This document shows, in pieces, positions 8,999 through 17,828 of a DNA stretch of 64,000 nucleotides. The stretch's first letter is position 1; each line of letters starts with the position of its first letter. Made by a program: the position numbers and the translations under genes. Source of the stretch: Chiayiivirga sp. (GTDB lineage: Bacteria > Pseudomonadota > Gammaproteobacteria > Xanthomonadales > Xanthomonadaceae); contig JALCLA010000001.1 in assembly GCA_022647565.1 (NCBI GenBank), forward strand, positions 558,001 to 622,000. Reading direction: 5' to 3'. The notes below the pieces were generated by a model. It worked only from the letters and a program-made list of their open reading frames with translations, was not told where the DNA came from and did no database searches.

Positions 8999-9415
8999 TC
9001 AGCGCAGGGCGGCAACGCGGGGAAGGATGTGGTGGCGACTGAGCGGGGCGATCTGCAGCGCGGCGTCGGGAGCGCTCGCGTCGACCCAGGCCAGGGCCTC
9101 GATCTCGGCGCCCGGGCGCGCCGTGCCCGTCACATCGCACAGATAGACCTCGGCCTCGACCCGGCGCCCGGCTTCGTGCACGGCGCGGTCGGAGAAGGTG
9201 CCGAGCGCGCGTGCGGTGCCGGGCGCCACGGCGACACCCAGTTCCTCCGCCAGTTCACGCTGCAGGGTCTGCAACGCGGCTTCGTCGGGCTCGCGCTTGC
9301 CGCCGGGCTGGATGTAGGTGGCGGTGCCGCGCTTGCGCACCAGCAGCACGCGGCCGGCGGGATCCCGGATCACCGCCGCCACGATGCGGATCGGCTCGGC
9401 TGCGGAGGCGTGCAT
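8999..9415 (-). CDS. NUDIX hydrolase
   Basis: This 138-residue protein carries the NUDIX box [23 protein letters not shown] (G, E, REL, EE and G at the expected spacing). Such enzymes hydrolyse nucleoside diphosphates linked to another group; the substrate cannot be read from sequence. A DUF4916/MutT-like housekeeping role is possible. It sits between hslV (3 bases away) and hslU (23 bases), so it is probably cotranscribed with the protease and may be heat-inducible. A NUDIX gene splitting hslV and hslU is unusual. Confidence 0.85.
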   Translation of the reverse strand: MHASAAEPIRIVAAVIRDPAGRVLLVRKRGTATYIQPGGKREPDEAALQTLQRELAEELGVAVAPGTARALGTFSDRAVHEAGRRVEAEVYLCDVTGTARPGAEIEALAWVDASAPDAALQIAPLSRHHILPRVAALR

Positions 9416-9418
9416 GGC

Positions 9419-9952
9419 TCAGAGTTCTTCGATGGTGCGGTTCTGGTTGGTGTAGATGCAGATGTCGCCGGCGATCTTAAGCGCCTTCTCGACGATCTCG
9501 CGGGCGCCGAGTTCGGTGTTGTCGTACAGCGCCTTGGCCGCGGCCTGCGCGAAGGGGCCGCCGGAGCCGATGGCGATCAGGCCGTGCTCGGGTTCGAGCA
9601 CGTCGCCGTTGCCGGAAATCAGCAAGGAGGCCTCCTTGTCGGCCACGGCGAGCATGGCTTCGAGTCGACCGAGGCGACGATCGGTGCGCCAGTCCTTGGC
9701 CAGCTCCACCGCGGCGCGCACCAGCTGGCCGTGCTTTTCCAGTTTCTGCTCGAACAACTCGAACAAGGTGAAGGCATCGGCGGTGGCGCCGGCGAAACCG
9801 GCCAGCACGCGCCCATCGGCGAGGCGTCGCACCTTGCGTGCATTGGCCTTGACCACGGTATTGCCGAGCGTGACCTGGCCGTCGCCGCCGATGACGACCT
9901 TGTCGCCGCGGCGAACGCTGACGATGGTGGTGGCGTGGAAGGATTCGGACAC
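9419..9952 (-). CDS. hslV: HslV, peptidase subunit of the HslVU protease
   Basis: HslV is the threonine peptidase of the bacterial proteasome-like HslVU complex. The mature protein should begin at the threonine of [11 protein letters not shown] after removal of the short leader MSESFHA. Other conserved segments are [53 protein letters not shown] and AGDICIYTN. The start is a GTG at 9952, giving 177 residues, close to the 176-183 normal for the family. The gene leads the hslV-NUDIX-hslU unit and lies behind a possible heat-shock promoter at 10029-10057. Confidence 0.96.
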   Translation of the reverse strand: MSESFHATTIVSVRRGDKVVIGGDGQVTLGNTVVKANARKVRRLADGRVLAGFAGATADAFTLFELFEQKLEKHGQLVRAAVELAKDWRTDRRLGRLEAMLAVADKEASLLISGNGDVLEPEHGLIAIGSGGPFAQAAAKALYDNTELGAREIVEKALKIAGDICIYTNQNRTIEEL

Positions 9953-10028
9953 GGGGATGCCTGCGCGGTGGGCGAGCGGGAGGGGCGACGAATCAATCTC
10001 TTGCGCGTCGATCCGGGATGAGCAGTCG

Positions 10029-10057
10029 AGGTAGGGGCGGATCGGGCGGGAAACAAG
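10029..10057 (-). promoter_or_regulatory. Candidate sigma-32 (heat-shock) promoter of hslV
   Basis: On the minus strand CTTGTTT (10051-10057) and CCCCTACCT (10029-10037) are separated by 13 bases. This is close to the RpoH consensus (CTTGAAA, 13-17 bases, CCCCATnT). It lies about 75 bases upstream of the hslV start. hslVU is a classical RpoH target, which supports the reading, but the match is imperfect. Confidence 0.45.
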
Positions 10058-10132
10058 GTCCGCCCAGGCCGATGTCAGAGTCCGGCCCGGCGACGCGTCC
10101 TCGCCCATGGATCGAGCCGACGGGACCACGCC

Positions 10133-11863
10133 ATGCGGATTGCCATGCTTGCCGGGATGCTGCTCCTGCCGTTCGCGGCACAGGCGCAGCTGTTGCAGTA
10201 CATCGCCGTGGGCGCGGGCGCCGGTTGCGATGTGGCCACCGTGGCCGAGGCCCTGGCGCTGGCGCGCAGCCAGGGTGGACCGGCCGAGATTCGCATCGCA
10301 CGCAACCGCGCACATGTGGCCCAGGCCGTGCTGATCGAGGACGCCAGCTACGTGGCACTCAAGGGTGGCTATGACGACTGCCTCGACTCCTCGCCCGAAG
10401 GCCGGACCACGATCGACGGCAGCGGCAATGGCGCGCAGCCGGTGTTGAGCGTGGGCTTCGGCTCCAATGCCGACGTGTTCCTTGAGCGCCTGGATATCCG
10501 CGGTGGTGGCGTCGGTGCCGGCAGCGGCGGCGGCATCGCGGTGCGCGGACGCAAGACCCTCACCCTGCACGGCGTCAGCATCGACGCCAACAGCGCGCAG
10601 TTCGGCGGCGGCCTCTACATCGAACGTACCCAGCCCGAGCAGATCGCGCAGCAGGTGATCCTGACCGGCGGAACGTCGATCGGCCTGAACAACGCGCGCA
10701 TCGGCGGCGGCATCTACAGCCTCGGAGGCCTGCTCGAATTCCGCGGCGACGTGCGGGTGCACAACAACAACGCCGGCGAGTGGGGCGGCGGCATCTACCT
10801 GGACCGGGGCTCGCGCCTGATCGTCGACGACGCCACGATCGACAACAACTACGCCGGGCTCGACGGCGGCGGCCTGTATGTCGAGGGCGGCAGCAGCGTG
10901 ACCTTCGCGGTGCCGAACAACCCGAGCCTGGGCGTGCATCTGCAGAACCAGGCCCAGCGCCACGGCGGATCGATCTACGCGCGTGCCGTGCAGGGCCTCA
11001 CGCGCCTGGACTTCTCCGGCTATGTCTCGGTGCGTGGCAGCGCCGGAATCTCGGGCGCGGCGATCTATCTGGATGAAGCCGGCACGCCCGGCAATCCGGC
11101 CCGGGTTCAGTTGAACTGGAACGAACCGCCACCGGAGCGACGCCTCTACAGTTCGATGAGCGGAAGCTCCGGGAGCCAGGCACAACGACAGGGCGCGTTG
11201 GTGCATGTGTCGGCCACCCACGGAACGGCGCAAGCCGTGCTGCGACACCTGTTGATCCGCGCCAACTTCGTCGGCGAGGCCTTCCGCGTCAGCGGTCGCA
11301 ATGCCCAGGGCGGGGCTCAGCTCTACGTCAGCGACAGCGAAATCATCGGGTCAGAACAGGCCGGTGCCGTGCTGCGCGCGCAGGTCGGCGATCTGGCGGA
11401 CTTCTCGCGCATCACCCTCGGGGCGAGTGACTTCGGCAGTGCCCTGTTCGGCGGCGAGCTGCGCTACCTGCGCCTGCACTCGAGCGTGATTTACCAACCC
11501 GGAAGCAATTTGCTGGCGCTGGAGGGTGACACGCCGGTCTTTGCCGAGTACCTGCTGGTACACGACTCGAGCGACTTGCCGAACAGCACCAGCGTCCTGC
11601 AGGGCGACCCGCGCTACATCAACGATAGTTCCCTGCGCGGAACCGACCTGCGCCTGCAGCCCGATTCACCGGCGCTGGATTTCGCGCCGGTTCCGTCCGG
11701 CGTTGCGATCGATCTCGATGGCAACCCGCGCGTTGCCGACCATGCGTCCATCACCAATGCCTTCGGTCCGCTCGATCTTGGTGCCTATGAGCTGGTCCCG
11801 GGCGAAGTGTTTCACGACGGATTCGAGTCGCCCCCGGAGCGGGCAGCGCACGACGGGCCCTAG
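10133..11863 (+). CDS. Secreted right-handed beta-helix repeat protein
   Basis: The 576-residue protein has a signal peptide ([18 protein letters not shown]), then a parallel beta-helix rich in glycine turns ([35 protein letters not shown] at about 25-40 residue spacing), and a C-terminal domain with the SPALDFAP...[11 protein letters not shown] segment typical of choice-of-anchor Q/polymorphic outer-membrane-like proteins. The last residues contain VFHDGFE, a motif shared with other secreted proteins in this window. No catalytic residues are evident; it is probably exported or surface-attached. It is divergent from hslV and convergent with xerC. Confidence 0.75.
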   Translation: MRIAMLAGMLLLPFAAQAQLLQYIAVGAGAGCDVATVAEALALARSQGGPAEIRIARNRAHVAQAVLIEDASYVALKGGYDDCLDSSPEGRTTIDGSGNGAQPVLSVGFGSNADVFLERLDIRGGGVGAGSGGGIAVRGRKTLTLHGVSIDANSAQFGGGLYIERTQPEQIAQQVILTGGTSIGLNNARIGGGIYSLGGLLEFRGDVRVHNNNAGEWGGGIYLDRGSRLIVDDATIDNNYAGLDGGGLYVEGGSSVTFAVPNNPSLGVHLQNQAQRHGGSIYARAVQGLTRLDFSGYVSVRGSAGISGAAIYLDEAGTPGNPARVQLNWNEPPPERRLYSSMSGSSGSQAQRQGALVHVSATHGTAQAVLRHLLIRANFVGEAFRVSGRNAQGGAQLYVSDSEIIGSEQAGAVLRAQVGDLADFSRITLGASDFGSALFGGELRYLRLHSSVIYQPGSNLLALEGDTPVFAEYLLVHDSSDLPNSTSVLQGDPRYINDSSLRGTDLRLQPDSPALDFAPVPSGVAIDLDGNPRVADHASITNAFGPLDLGAYELVPGEVFHDGFESPPERAAHDGP

Positions 11864-11880
11864 ACCCGGAACGCTGCCCG
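11840..11880. terminator. Possible bidirectional terminator between convergent genes
   Basis: CGGGCAGCG (11840-11848) pairs with CGCTGCCCG (11872-11880), with an inner CGGG/CCCG pair. The structure overlaps the end of the beta-helix gene and stops two bases before the xerC stop codon. No clear T-run is present, so this is only a candidate. Confidence 0.35.
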
Positions 11881-11882
11881 CC

Positions 11883-12791
11883 CTATTTCTCCGCGCGCCG
11901 CTTGGCGCGTGGATGGGTCGCGTCGTAGACCTTGGCGAGGTGCCCGAAGTCGAGGTGGGTGTAGATCTGGGTGGTGGCGATGTCGGCGTGGCCGAGCAGT
12001 TCCTGTACGCCGCGCAGGTCGCCGGAGGATTCCAGCACGTGGCTGGCGCAGGAGTGGCGCAGCAGGTGCGGATGCACCCGTTTCCACAGACCCTGGCGCT
12101 GCGCCAGTTGCTTCATCCGCGCCTGCACCGCACGTGGCGACAGTGCCGCGCCCTGGCGACCGGGAAACACGGGCGCATCGGCCTGGCCCGCGCCGGATTC
12201 ACGCCAGCGCCGCAACGCCGCGAGCGCGTGCCGCCCCACCGGCACCACGCGGGTCTTGCCGCCCTTGCCCAGCACCCGCACCAGGGCATCGTCGGCATCG
12301 AGGTCGCGCCAGCGCAGCGCGCACAGTTCCGACAGGCGCAGGCCGGAGGAATAGAAAAGCTCCAGCAAGGCGCGATCGCGCCGGTCGAGCGGTGCGTCGC
12401 CTTCCACCTGCACCAGTTGCGCCATTTCGTCGGCATCGAGGATCTGCGGCAGCTTGCGCGCGGCCTTGGGGGCGCGCAGGCCGGTGCTCGGGTCGAGCCC
12501 GAGCTGCCCTTCGCGCAGCAGGTAACGGAAGAAACCGCGGCAGGCCGAGAGCAGGCGTTGCAGGCTTTTCGGCGCCAGCCCGCGGCGGTGTTGTGCCGCG
12601 ATGAATGCGCGCACCTGCTCGGTGTGCAAGGCGTGCCAGTTGTCCAGCGACAGGCCTTGCGCGTGCGACAGCAGCAGGGCCAGGTCGCGTCGATACGCCG
12701 CCAAGGTGTGCGGCGATACCTGCCGCTCCACCGAGAGCTGCGCGAGGAAGGCCTCGATCTCGCGCAGCAATCCGGCGGATGCGTGGCTCAT
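11883..12791 (-). CDS. xerC: Tyrosine recombinase XerC
   Basis: XerC with XerD resolves chromosome dimers at dif before division. The 302-residue protein has the N-terminal core-binding domain ([12 protein letters not shown]) and the catalytic domain with the full set R152 (SGLRLSEL), K176 (LGKGGKT), H242 and R245 ([10 protein letters not shown]), H268 ([11 protein letters not shown]) and Y277 (IYTH). The position next to DUF484 and near dapF is that of chromosomal xerC, not an integron or phage integrase. It overlaps DUF484 by four bases (ATGA). Confidence 0.95.
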   Translation of the reverse strand: MSHASAGLLREIEAFLAQLSVERQVSPHTLAAYRRDLALLLSHAQGLSLDNWHALHTEQVRAFIAAQHRRGLAPKSLQRLLSACRGFFRYLLREGQLGLDPSTGLRAPKAARKLPQILDADEMAQLVQVEGDAPLDRRDRALLELFYSSGLRLSELCALRWRDLDADDALVRVLGKGGKTRVVPVGRHALAALRRWRESGAGQADAPVFPGRQGAALSPRAVQARMKQLAQRQGLWKRVHPHLLRHSCASHVLESSGDLRGVQELLGHADIATTQIYTHLDFGHLAKVYDATHPRAKRRAEK

Positions 12792-13465
12792 TCGTCGTAA
12801 CGCGCCAGCGCCGCCACCAGCGCTTCGGACATCAGGCGCAGGAACAGCGTGCCCATGCCGGGGTAGAAGCGGTTGGCGTCGTTGCTGCCGATGGCGAGCA
12901 TGCCGCGCCCGCCCAGCGGCAGCAGCGCGGCGCTCTCGATCTCGGCGGCGCGCGTACCGAACAGAAGGTCCAGCTTGTCCGCCTGCAAGCGTCCGCAGAG
13001 TGGTTCGCCGGCCTGCAGGAACTCGGCGAAGGGCCGCAACACGGCATCCTCCGCGGGCACGATCTGCACCCATTCCGCCGCCGGCAGGCGCGGATCGGCG
13101 CGATGCAGCAGCACCCGTACCTGTTCGCTGCGGAAATCCTCGGTCAGCACCGCGACGAGGGTGCGCAGGGTTTCCGCCGGGTCGCGCGCGCGCAGCAGGG
13201 CGAGGGTGAGCTGGTGCGTGCGCACCGTCAGGCGCTCGTTCTCGTTCGCGGTGGCGAACAGCTCCTGCAGGCGACGATTGAGTTCGCGGTTCTTGTCGCG
13301 CAGCACATCGAGCTGGTAGCTGGCGAGCGAAGTGGCCGGGCCATCCTCGCGCGGCACGTTCAGGCTCAGCGCCAGATCCGGGAACTGGTCGAGGAAGCGC
13401 GGATGACGCCGCAGGAAGCTCGCCACTTCCAAGGCGCCCGGGCCCTCTTTCACCACATCGCTCAT
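12788..13465 (-). CDS. DUF484 family protein
   Basis: This 225-residue protein belongs to DUF484, a GAF-like family that is conserved between dapF and xerC in gammaproteobacteria; the molecular role is unknown. Visible landmarks are the opening VASFLRRHPRFLDQFPDLAL, a coiled-coil-like segment rich in R, E and N (about 55-80), and the C-terminal LLPLGGRGMLAIGSND-RFYPGMGT...FL. ATG 13465 is used because similarity starts there. It is translationally coupled to xerC. Here a gene on the opposite strand separates it from dapF. Confidence 0.9.
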   Translation of the reverse strand: MSDVVKEGPGALEVASFLRRHPRFLDQFPDLALSLNVPREDGPATSLASYQLDVLRDKNRELNRRLQELFATANENERLTVRTHQLTLALLRARDPAETLRTLVAVLTEDFRSEQVRVLLHRADPRLPAAEWVQIVPAEDAVLRPFAEFLQAGEPLCGRLQADKLDLLFGTRAAEIESAALLPLGGRGMLAIGSNDANRFYPGMGTLFLRLMSEALVAALARYDE

Positions 13466-13616
13466 TGCCACCCACCTCCGGCCCGCAAAGTTGCATGGAA
13501 AACCGACGCATCCTTGCGCGTCGTTCGCGCCGGCCAGAGTAGCGATGATCGCGGTGCGATGCCAGATTTCACCCGATCCCACCCGAGGCCGGGACGCAAC
13601 GCGCTACGATGCCACG

Positions 13617-14225
13617 ATGGATCGACGCATCATCTTCTTGCTGGGTATCGCATTGCTGGGCGCGGCGTGGCATCTGGCGCATCGGACGCCGTCGGCGGTC
13701 GACCTGGGCCCGGGCGTGCTCGCGCCCGATCCCCCGCGCCAGACCGAGCTCTCGGCGCAGCCGGTGATCCGCCACGGCGACTACCAATTGCAGCCGCTCG
13801 CCGAGTTCGTGGTGCGTGCCCGCCTGTTGTCCAGCGAACGCTACGACTACGATCGCGGCGCGTCGCTGTCGCCGATCGACTTCGCGCTGGGCTGGGGTCG
13901 GATGAGCGATGGCGAGGTCGCCGATGCCTTGAACATCAGCCAGGGCGTGCGCTTCTTCTCCTATCGATGGAGCGATCAACCGCCCATTCCGCCGGAAGAA
14001 ATCACCCGCTCGGCCACCAATGCCCACCTGATCCCGGCCGATGACGCGATACGCGCGGCCTTGTTCCGCATGTCGCCGGGCAGCGTGGTGGAAATCCGCG
14101 GCCTGCTGGTCAACGCCAAGGCCGAAGACGGCTTCTACTGGAACTCGTCGCTGTCGCGCACCGACAGCGGCGCGGGTGCCTGCGAGCTGATCTACGTGAC
14201 CCGCGCCAGCGTCATCCGCCAATGA
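13617..14225 (+). CDS. Membrane-anchored hypothetical protein
   Basis: I do not recognise the family. The 202-residue protein begins with a short positively charged segment and one hydrophobic helix (IIFLLGIALLGAAWHLAH, residues 5-22). A soluble, presumably periplasmic domain follows, containing YDYDRGASLSPIDFALGWGRMSD, GVRFFSYRW and a late KAEDGFYWNSSLSRTDSG-AC segment, so it may be a conserved domain. ATG 13617 is preferred to an upstream in-frame ATG at 13491 because the membrane helix begins here. It is inserted on the opposite strand between dapF and DUF484. Confidence 0.7.
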   Translation: MDRRIIFLLGIALLGAAWHLAHRTPSAVDLGPGVLAPDPPRQTELSAQPVIRHGDYQLQPLAEFVVRARLLSSERYDYDRGASLSPIDFALGWGRMSDGEVADALNISQGVRFFSYRWSDQPPIPPEEITRSATNAHLIPADDAIRAALFRMSPGSVVEIRGLLVNAKAEDGFYWNSSLSRTDSGAGACELIYVTRASVIRQ

Positions 14226-14265
14226 GGCCGCGCGACCGCGCCGCAGGGCTACACCGGCGTCGGGT

Positions 14266-15105
14266 TCAGCCCAGGAGTTCGCCTTCGAACACGAACTCGG
14301 CCGGCCCCTTCATCCGCAGCGGATGACCCGCGCCGGGCCAGGAAATCTGCAGCACGCCACCGGGTAGCTGCACTTCGACCTCGGGTCCGACCCGGTCACG
14401 CCGGCGCAATACCGCCACCGCGGCGCAGGCGCCGCTGCCGCAGGCCAGGGTTTCGCCCGCGCCACGCTCGTGCACGCGCAAGCGGATGCGCTGCGGTGAC
14501 AGGACCTGCGCGAATCCGACATTGCAACTGCGGGTGAAGGCCGGATGCTGCTGCAAGGCCGGCCCGAGGCGCGCCACGTCGGCACCCTCCACGCTGTCCA
14601 CTTCCAGCACCGCGTGCGGGTTGCCCATCGATACCGCGCCGAAGCGCAAGGCCTCGCTGGCCACGACCAGACTGTAACCGTCCATCGCCTGGGGCAGATC
14701 CAGCCCGATGCCGGCGGGAGAGAAATCCGGAATGCCCATGTCGATGCTTACCCGGCCATCCGCAGCCAGTTCCGCCTCGACCGGCCCGGACGGGCTGTCC
14801 AGCACGAATCGCCGGTCCGCGAGCCCGTCACGCCACAGCCAGGCCGCGATGCAGCGCGCGCCGTTGCCGCATTGGGACGAGGCGCTGCCGTCAGAGTTCC
14901 AGATGCCGTAGGCCGCCACCGCATTCGCACTGCGCGGCGCCTCGATCGTGAGCAACTGGTCGCAGCCGATGCCGCGATGGCGATCGGTGAGGCGTGCGAC
15001 GAGCGCCGCATCGAGCGGCTTCGCCTCGCGGCGTCGGTCGAGGATCACGAAGTCGTTGCCCGCGCCGTGCATCTTCGAGAAGCGCAGGCCGGCCGCGGTG
15101 CTCAT
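14266..15105 (-). CDS. dapF: Diaminopimelate epimerase
   Basis: DapF interconverts LL- and meso-diaminopimelate, the last shared step to lysine and peptidoglycan. The 279-residue length is usual. The two catalytic cysteines are visible as C79 in [10 protein letters not shown] and C222 in ACGSGACA, with the opening [11 protein letters not shown] and the NPHAVL segment. The gene overlaps lptM by four bases and is convergent with the membrane-anchored gene at 13617, which separates it from DUF484-xerC. Confidence 0.97.
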   Translation of the reverse strand: MSTAAGLRFSKMHGAGNDFVILDRRREAKPLDAALVARLTDRHRGIGCDQLLTIEAPRSANAVAAYGIWNSDGSASSQCGNGARCIAAWLWRDGLADRRFVLDSPSGPVEAELAADGRVSIDMGIPDFSPAGIGLDLPQAMDGYSLVVASEALRFGAVSMGNPHAVLEVDSVEGADVARLGPALQQHPAFTRSCNVGFAQVLSPQRIRLRVHERGAGETLACGSGACAAVAVLRRRDRVGPEVEVQLPGGVLQISWPGAGHPLRMKGPAEFVFEGELLG

Positions 15106-15236
15106 GGCTCGGGTTGTGTTTCGGCCGTGGTCGGTTCGGGTGGATCGGGCAGCACCAGGTCGCCCTTGTTGCCGCAACCGGCCAGCACCACGCCGACGAA
15201 GAGCAGGATCAGGGGAATGCGCAGGGATTTCTTCAT
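15102..15236 (-). CDS. lptM: LptM-type small lipoprotein
   Basis: This is a 44-residue lipoprotein precursor: signal sequence, lipobox LAGC and the family signature [11 protein letters not shown], followed by a proline-rich tail. In E. coli the homologous LptM (formerly YifL) sits immediately upstream of dapF and helps the LPS translocon LptD mature in the outer membrane. The same position here and the ATGA overlap with dapF support the call. The short length and low conservation of the tail are normal for the family. Confidence 0.8.
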   Translation of the reverse strand: MKKSLRIPLILLFVGVVLAGCGNKGDLVLPDPPEPTTAETQPEP

Positions 15237-15320
15237 GCCGGAAGTATAGGCGCTGGCCACGCCTGCGTGCCTGCGGCGCGGCCCGCCCTCGGCGCCGGGA
15301 GCGCGACCGGCGCTTGTTGG

Positions 15321-15326
15321 CATAAT
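15321..15326 (+). promoter_or_regulatory. Putative -10 box (CATAAT), possibly leaderless
   Basis: CATAAT ends seven bases before the ATG at 15334, so a standard start site would coincide with the start codon. No Shine-Dalgarno sequence precedes the ATG. Confidence 0.35.
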
Positions 15327-15333
15327 CCCGCGC

Positions 15334-16002
15334 ATGTCGCCCTTCCTGTTCCTCCTGGTTCCGGCCATCGGCTGCCTGCTGTTCGGCCTGATCTTCGCTG
15401 CCGGCCTGCGTCGTGCCTTGCGCCGACGCCAGTGGCTGGGCGTGCTGTTGCGTGTGCTGCTGGCGGTGGGCTTCCTCGCGGCGGGGCTGGGCCTGGGCCT
15501 GCTCGCGGCTGGCCTGTTCCACTACCTGCAGTTCGGTGGTGAGGAGCGCGTGGCGCGCATCAGCCTGCGACAGATCGAGCCGCAACGCTGGTCCGCGCGG
15601 CTGGACAGCGCCGATGGCCAACATCGCAGCTTCGAGTTGCGTGGCGACGAGTGGCAGCTCGATGCGCGCCTGATCCGCTGGAAGCTGCCGGCACTGCTGG
15701 CCGGAGCGCCCAACCTGTATCGCCTGGAGCGCCTGTCCGGCCGCTACGGCGATCCCAAGCAGGAGCTCGAAGCCCCGCGCAGCGTGCACGCGCTCAACGC
15801 CGACGCCTTCCCCGACCTGTGGACGCTCAAGCGCCAGTTCCCGCGCTATCTGCCCTTCGTGGATTCAGACTACGGCAGCGCCGCCTACCTGCCCATGCTC
15901 GACGGTGCCAGCTACGACGTGACGCTCGGCGCGCGCGGCGGACTCGTGGCGAAGCCGGCGGATGCGAAGACGCAGGCGTTGCTGGAGGAGGCGGGGTGGT
16001 GA
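15334..16002 (+). CDS. Hypothetical membrane protein
   Basis: I do not recognise a named family. The 222 residues begin with two membrane helices (about 3-24 and 37-66, the second glycine- and leucine-rich) linked by a basic segment RRALRRRQ. A soluble domain of about 150 residues follows, with the segments [26 protein letters not shown] and SYGSA-like [14 protein letters not shown]. This pattern, a C-terminal SDYGSA(A)YLPM segment after two helices, suggests a conserved envelope protein of this order; no activity is assigned. It is divergent from lptM-dapF. Confidence 0.7.
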   Translation: MSPFLFLLVPAIGCLLFGLIFAAGLRRALRRRQWLGVLLRVLLAVGFLAAGLGLGLLAAGLFHYLQFGGEERVARISLRQIEPQRWSARLDSADGQHRSFELRGDEWQLDARLIRWKLPALLAGAPNLYRLERLSGRYGDPKQELEAPRSVHALNADAFPDLWTLKRQFPRYLPFVDSDYGSAAYLPMLDGASYDVTLGARGGLVAKPADAKTQALLEEAGW

Positions 16003-16340
16003 TTGCGCAAAGCAGTGTCAGACCTCCAGCAGCATCCGATCGTGGAAAGAGAAGTGGGCGAGCTTGAGCTCTGGTGTCGACCAGCGCGTACCGGTCGATG
16101 GTCGAGTGTGTGCTTTCGAAATGCTCATCGCCGTATCGCCTCCAACCATCGAGAAGCTAGGTAACGCACCAACCCATCATCGCGCTGGGGCATCGCCAGT
16201 GGTCGGTACGAAGTGTGACCACAGAATCGGTGCGGCGATCCGAGTCGGCAGTCCGTGATCGTGATGGGACCAGCATCCCTGCCCCAGGTCTCGCCGCCTG
16301 AGATGCACGAGCTTCTTCGCCTCGCGCGCCGCAGTGAGCT
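16003..16340. other. Gene-free interval of 338 bases
   Basis: Between the membrane-protein gene and elaA no credible coding frame, repeat or terminator stands out. Base composition is visibly less GC-rich than neighbouring genes (a 60-base sample at 16081 counts to 60 percent), and the short frames lack conserved motifs. It may hold decayed gene remnants or a non-coding RNA; I see no direct evidence for either. Confidence 0.4.
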
Positions 16341-16829
16341 TCAATCCAGCGCACCGGCCGCGCGCCGCATGTGCCGATGCGGGATGCCATCCTCGTCGTA
16401 TTCGTCGCCCACGGCGCGAAAGCCGTGCGTGGCGTAGTAGTCGACCAGATGCGCCTGCGCGCCGATCTGGATGGCGTGGCCCGGCCAGAGCGTGGCGCTG
16501 TGCTGCAGCGCGTGGCGCACCAGGGCGTGCCCGAGTCCGGTGCCGCGGAACGGCGGCGCGACGATGACGCGACCGAAGCTGGCTTCGGCGTAACTCAGCC
16601 CCGGGGCGAGCAGGCGCAAGTAGGCGGCAAGTTGGCCATCCGGCGCGCGGCCGAGCAGGTGGCGCGTGTCGGGATGGCGATCTTTCTCGTCCGGGTCGAG
16701 ATAGGCGCAACGCTGTTCGACGACGAATACCTCGCAGCGCAGGGTGAGCAGGTCCCACAGGTCGTCGCGCTCGAGGTCGTCATAGCGGGCAAGGCGCCAG
16801 TGGATCGCAGATAGGGCAGGGGCGGGCAT
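16341..16829 (-). CDS. elaA: ElaA-like GNAT acetyltransferase
   Basis: This 162-residue protein matches the ElaA subfamily of GNAT acetyltransferases. Landmarks are [29 protein letters not shown], the acetyl-CoA loop [37 protein letters not shown] and the terminal EDGIPHRHM. The substrate of ElaA is not established. It is divergent from ubiE, 62 bases away. Confidence 0.88.
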   Translation of the reverse strand: MPAPALSAIHWRLARYDDLERDDLWDLLTLRCEVFVVEQRCAYLDPDEKDRHPDTRHLLGRAPDGQLAAYLRLLAPGLSYAEASFGRVIVAPPFRGTGLGHALVRHALQHSATLWPGHAIQIGAQAHLVDYYATHGFRAVGDEYDEDGIPHRHMRRAAGALD

Positions 16830-16879
16830 GCACCGATCTTGCCCGCTTCACCCGGTGCCAGCCAGCGCGGCCGCAATGC

Positions 16880-16885
16880 GATAAT
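16880..16885 (+). promoter_or_regulatory. Putative -10 box (GATAAT) of ubiE, possibly leaderless
   Basis: GATAAT ends six bases before the ubiE ATG at 16892, so transcription would start at or next to the start codon. There is no purine-rich ribosome binding site in between. Confidence 0.4.
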
Positions 16886-16891
16886 CGCGGC

Positions 16892-17662
16892 ATGGACGAC
16901 CAGACCACTCACTTTGGCTATCGCGACGTACCCGTGGGCGAGAAGCAGAAGCTCGTCGGGCGCGTGTTCTCGTCGGTGGCGCAGAAATACGACCTGATGA
17001 ACGACCTGATGTCGTTCGGGGTGCATCGGCTGTGGAAGCGCTACTTCGTCGCCAGCGCCGGAGTGCGGCGCGGCGACCGGGTGCTGGATCTGGCCGGGGG
17101 CACCGGCGATATCGCGGCGTTGCTGCACGAGCGCGTCGTCCTTCGACAGGCTCAGGATGATCGGATCGAGGGCGGTGTGGTGCTGGGCGACATCAACGCC
17201 GAGATGCTGCGCGTGGGGCGTGATCGCCTCACCGACCGTGGCCTCGTGCGTGGCCTCGACTACGCGCAGATGAATGCCGAGGCCCTACCGTTTCCCGATG
17301 CGAGTTTCGATCTGGTCACCATCGCCTTCGGCCTGCGCAACGTCACCGACAAGGCCGCCGCGCTGCGCGAAATGCAGCGCGTGCTGAAGATCGGCGGACG
17401 CGCGTTGGTGCTGGAGTTCTCGCAGGTCGTGGCGGCGCCGCTCAAACCGCTGTACGACTTCCACTCGTTTCAGGTGCTGCCGCGTCTCGGGCGTCTGTTC
17501 GCGGGCGATCCGGAGTCGTACCAGTACCTCGCCGAGTCGATCCGCAAGCACCCGCCGCAGGAGGAACTGCGCGCCATGATGCAGGCGGCCGGGTTTGCGC
17601 GCTGCGATTACCGCAACCTCTCGGCCGGAATCGTGGCGATCCACTCCGGCCACAAGGTCTGA
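16892..17662 (+). CDS. ubiE: UbiE, ubiquinone/menaquinone C-methyltransferase
   Basis: UbiE is the SAM-dependent C-methyltransferase of ubiquinone (and menaquinone) biosynthesis. The 256 residues align end to end with the family (251 in E. coli): opening [32 protein letters not shown] motif [11 protein letters not shown] (65-73), [26 protein letters not shown] and C-terminal [10 protein letters not shown]. Odd feature: between motif I and the acidic-loop GDIN motif there is an insertion of about eight residues ([12 protein letters not shown], 81-92), encoded by a copy of a dispersed palindromic repeat at 17137-17164. The frame is kept, so the enzyme may be functional with an enlarged loop. 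Confidence 0.96.
   Translation: MDDQTTHFGYRDVPVGEKQKLVGRVFSSVAQKYDLMNDLMSFGVHRLWKRYFVASAGVRRGDRVLDLAGGTGDIAALLHERVVLRQAQDDRIEGGVVLGDINAEMLRVGRDRLTDRGLVRGLDYAQMNAEALPFPDASFDLVTIAFGLRNVTDKAAALREMQRVLKIGGRALVLEFSQVVAAPLKPLYDFHSFQVLPRLGRLFAGDPESYQYLAESIRKHPPQEELRAMMQAAGFARCDYRNLSAGIVAIHSGHKV
17137..17164. repeat. Dispersed repeat unit inserted in frame inside ubiE
   Basis: The 28 bases contain CCTTCGACAGGCTCAGGATG, a unit also recognisable (degenerate, reverse orientation) at 2570-2593. It translates within UbiE as [10 protein letters not shown]. The flanking protein matches UbiE directly on both sides, so the repeat is an insertion relative to the family. Confidence 0.7.
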
Positions 17663-17676
17663 TCCGCCACTCGTAG

Positions 17677-17774
17677 AGCGGGGCTCGCCCCGCTGCCCGG
17701 ATCGTGATGCTCGAGACGGGATGAGCCCCGGACGCAAGCGCAGCGGAAGCGAACGCGGCGGGGCAAGCCCCGCC
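17677..17774. repeat. Pair of GGGGC palindromes downstream of ubiE
   Basis: AGCGGGGC-TC-GCCCCGCT (17677-17694) and GGCGGGGC-AA-GCCCCGCC (17757-17774) are two REP-like hairpins in the 166-base gap between ubiE and the aminopeptidase gene. They may act as RNA-stabilising or termination structures; no T-run follows. Confidence 0.6.
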
Positions 17775-17828
17775 CCAGGGAGAAGGAGCGGGTAAACTTG
17801 CGACTTTCCCGCCTCCGCCGAGGGTCCC

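Noticed and set aside
11971-12604. Plus-strand frames opposite xerC
   Set aside because: They are arginine/alanine-rich antisense shadows of xerC, which has all catalytic residues.
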